Shown: positions 4,685 to 5,365 of the stretch, in pieces
Numbering within the stretch: the first letter of the stretch is position 1
Layout: each line of letters begins with the position of its first letter
Origin: Bacillota bacterium
GTDB lineage: Bacteria; Bacillota; Clostridia; Oscillospirales; Ruminococcaceae
Direction of reading: 5' to 3'
Assembly: GCA_023451415.1 (NCBI GenBank)
Contig: JAEXZK010000008.1
Span: 1-5,365, forward strand
DNA length: 5,365 nt
Program-made: the position numbers and the translations under genes
Notes under the pieces: model-generated
Seen by the model: only the letters and a program-made list of their open reading frames with translations
What the model was told of the DNA's origin: nothing
The model's database searches: none

Positions 4685-5359
4685 TCACAGCCAGCCCGCC
4701 AGGTCCTGGACGCGGCGCAGCAGCTCCCGGCATTCCTGCCAGCCGGGCTCATACCGGGCCACCAATGCCCAAAAATCCGGCGAATGGTCGTGATGCATCG
4801 TATGAGCCAGCTCGTGGAGGACCACATAGTCCACGGCCCGGGGCGGAGCGGCCATCAGCCGCCAGCTGAAGCTGAGGCTATCGCGGCCGCTGCAGCTGCC
4901 CCACCGGGTCTTTGCCCCGGTGATCCGCAGCCCGTTACAGGCAAGCCCCGTGCGGGCGCTCCAGGCTTTTACCCTGGGCGGGAGCTCCCGGCGGGCCGTC
5001 TGGCGGTAAAGCTCCTCCACCCAGGCCTTCCTGCGGGCTTCGTCTCCTCCATCGGGCAGGAGAAAGCCCTCCTCTGCCAAGGCGGGCGTTTTCCGTTCCG
5101 GACGGATGAGGATGGGCAGTTCCTGTCCCAGGATGGGCAGCAGCGTGCCTTCCTCCAGGGCAAAGGCGGCCTGCTCTGCCAGCCGCTGCCGTTGCCGGGC
5201 GGCGTGGGCCTGGATCCACCCCGCCTTGGCCTGGACAAAGTCCTCCAGAAACCGGGCAGGAACCCGGTGAGGGGCGCGAACCTCTATCTTCCCCTCCGGG
5301 GTGATGTGTATGGCCACCGTGCGCCGGGAGGACCGGACCACAGTATACTCCAATTCCAT
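4685..5359 (-). CDS. YgjP/DUF45-family zinc metallopeptidase
   Basis: A 224-residue cytoplasmic protein of the YgjP-like (DUF45, SprT/WSS1-related) metallopeptidase family. The N-terminus 'MELEYTVVRSSRRTVAIHI' and the 'GKIEVRAPHRVP' strand are family-typical. WGSC lies at 153-156 and the zinc-binding HELAH at 182-186, with E183 as the catalytic base. The downstream DHSPDFW (191-197) probably supplies the third ligand, H192. The length is close to the family norm and there is no signal peptide or membrane helix. Members are widespread; substrates are largely unknown. The ATG at 5359 is chosen because it gives the typical N-terminus. Only TAGGAC is visible upstream (5365-5360), so the ribosome binding site is not fully in the window. 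It is the first gene visible in a minus-strand pair with the epimerase-like gene, and any promoter lies beyond the window. Confidence 0.9.
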   Translation of the reverse strand: MELEYTVVRSSRRTVAIHITPEGKIEVRAPHRVPARFLEDFVQAKAGWIQAHAARQRQRLAEQAAFALEEGTLLPILGQELPILIRPERKTPALAEEGFLLPDGGDEARRKAWVEELYRQTARRELPPRVKAWSARTGLACNGLRITGAKTRWGSCSGRDSLSFSWRLMAAPPRAVDYVVLHELAHTMHHDHSPDFWALVARYEPGWQECRELLRRVQDLAGWL

Positions 5360-5365
5360 GTCCTA

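Noticed and set aside
4237..4869. Plus-strand open frame opposite the epimerase-like and YgjP-like genes
   Set aside because: It spans the junction of two convincing minus-strand genes, has no family resemblance and has no ribosome binding site.

Overview
The window is high-GC, densely coding bacterial DNA. Three features point to a GC-rich Clostridia member, probably a gut-type Oscillospiraceae/Flavonifractor-like anaerobe: Gram-positive style AGGAGG-like ribosome binding sites, a PadR/DUF1700/DUF4097 cassette, and a bactofilin with a TTG start. The organism assignment is inferred from gene content and composition, not from a marker gene.

Layout. (1) Positions 1-1424, minus strand: a three-gene, translationally coupled operon. 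It runs from a PadR-family repressor (1104-1424) through a DUF1700 (HAAS-type) membrane protein (440-1111) to a DUF4097 putative adhesin-like protein that leaves the window at base 1 (1-443). Neighbouring genes overlap by 8 and 4 bases. (2) Positions 1425-1689: a divergent intergenic region. It holds a perfect-consensus minus-strand promoter (TTGACA, 17 bp, TATAAT) embedded in nested AT-rich palindromes, a second inverted repeat over the likely start site, and a reasonable plus-strand promoter. (3) Positions 1690-2634, plus strand: a GtrB/DPM1-like polyprenyl-phosphate glycosyltransferase with two C-terminal membrane segments, followed by a 13-bp GC-rich hairpin. (4) Positions 2850-4024, plus strand: a flavin reductase-like FMN-binding protein, then a bactofilin 50 bases downstream, closed by a strong intrinsic terminator at 4035-4070. 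(5) Positions 4075-5359, minus strand, convergent: a YgjP/DUF45 zinc metallopeptidase followed 25 bases later by a divergent ribulose-phosphate 3-epimerase-like protein.

How the genes may work together. The PadR operon looks like a self-contained envelope-signalling cassette in which the repressor probably controls its own promoter. The glycosyltransferase and bactofilin also suggest envelope or cytoskeletal functions, but nothing in the sequence links them to one pathway. The most unusual protein is the epimerase-like one. It keeps three of the four classical metal ligands but has Thr where the catalytic Asp of the HxD motif should be, and it lacks the phosphate-binding GGQ-type loop. It is probably not an ordinary pentose-phosphate epimerase.

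No tRNA, rRNA, CRISPR array, insertion sequence or attachment site was seen, and there is no gene-free stretch longer than 300 bases.
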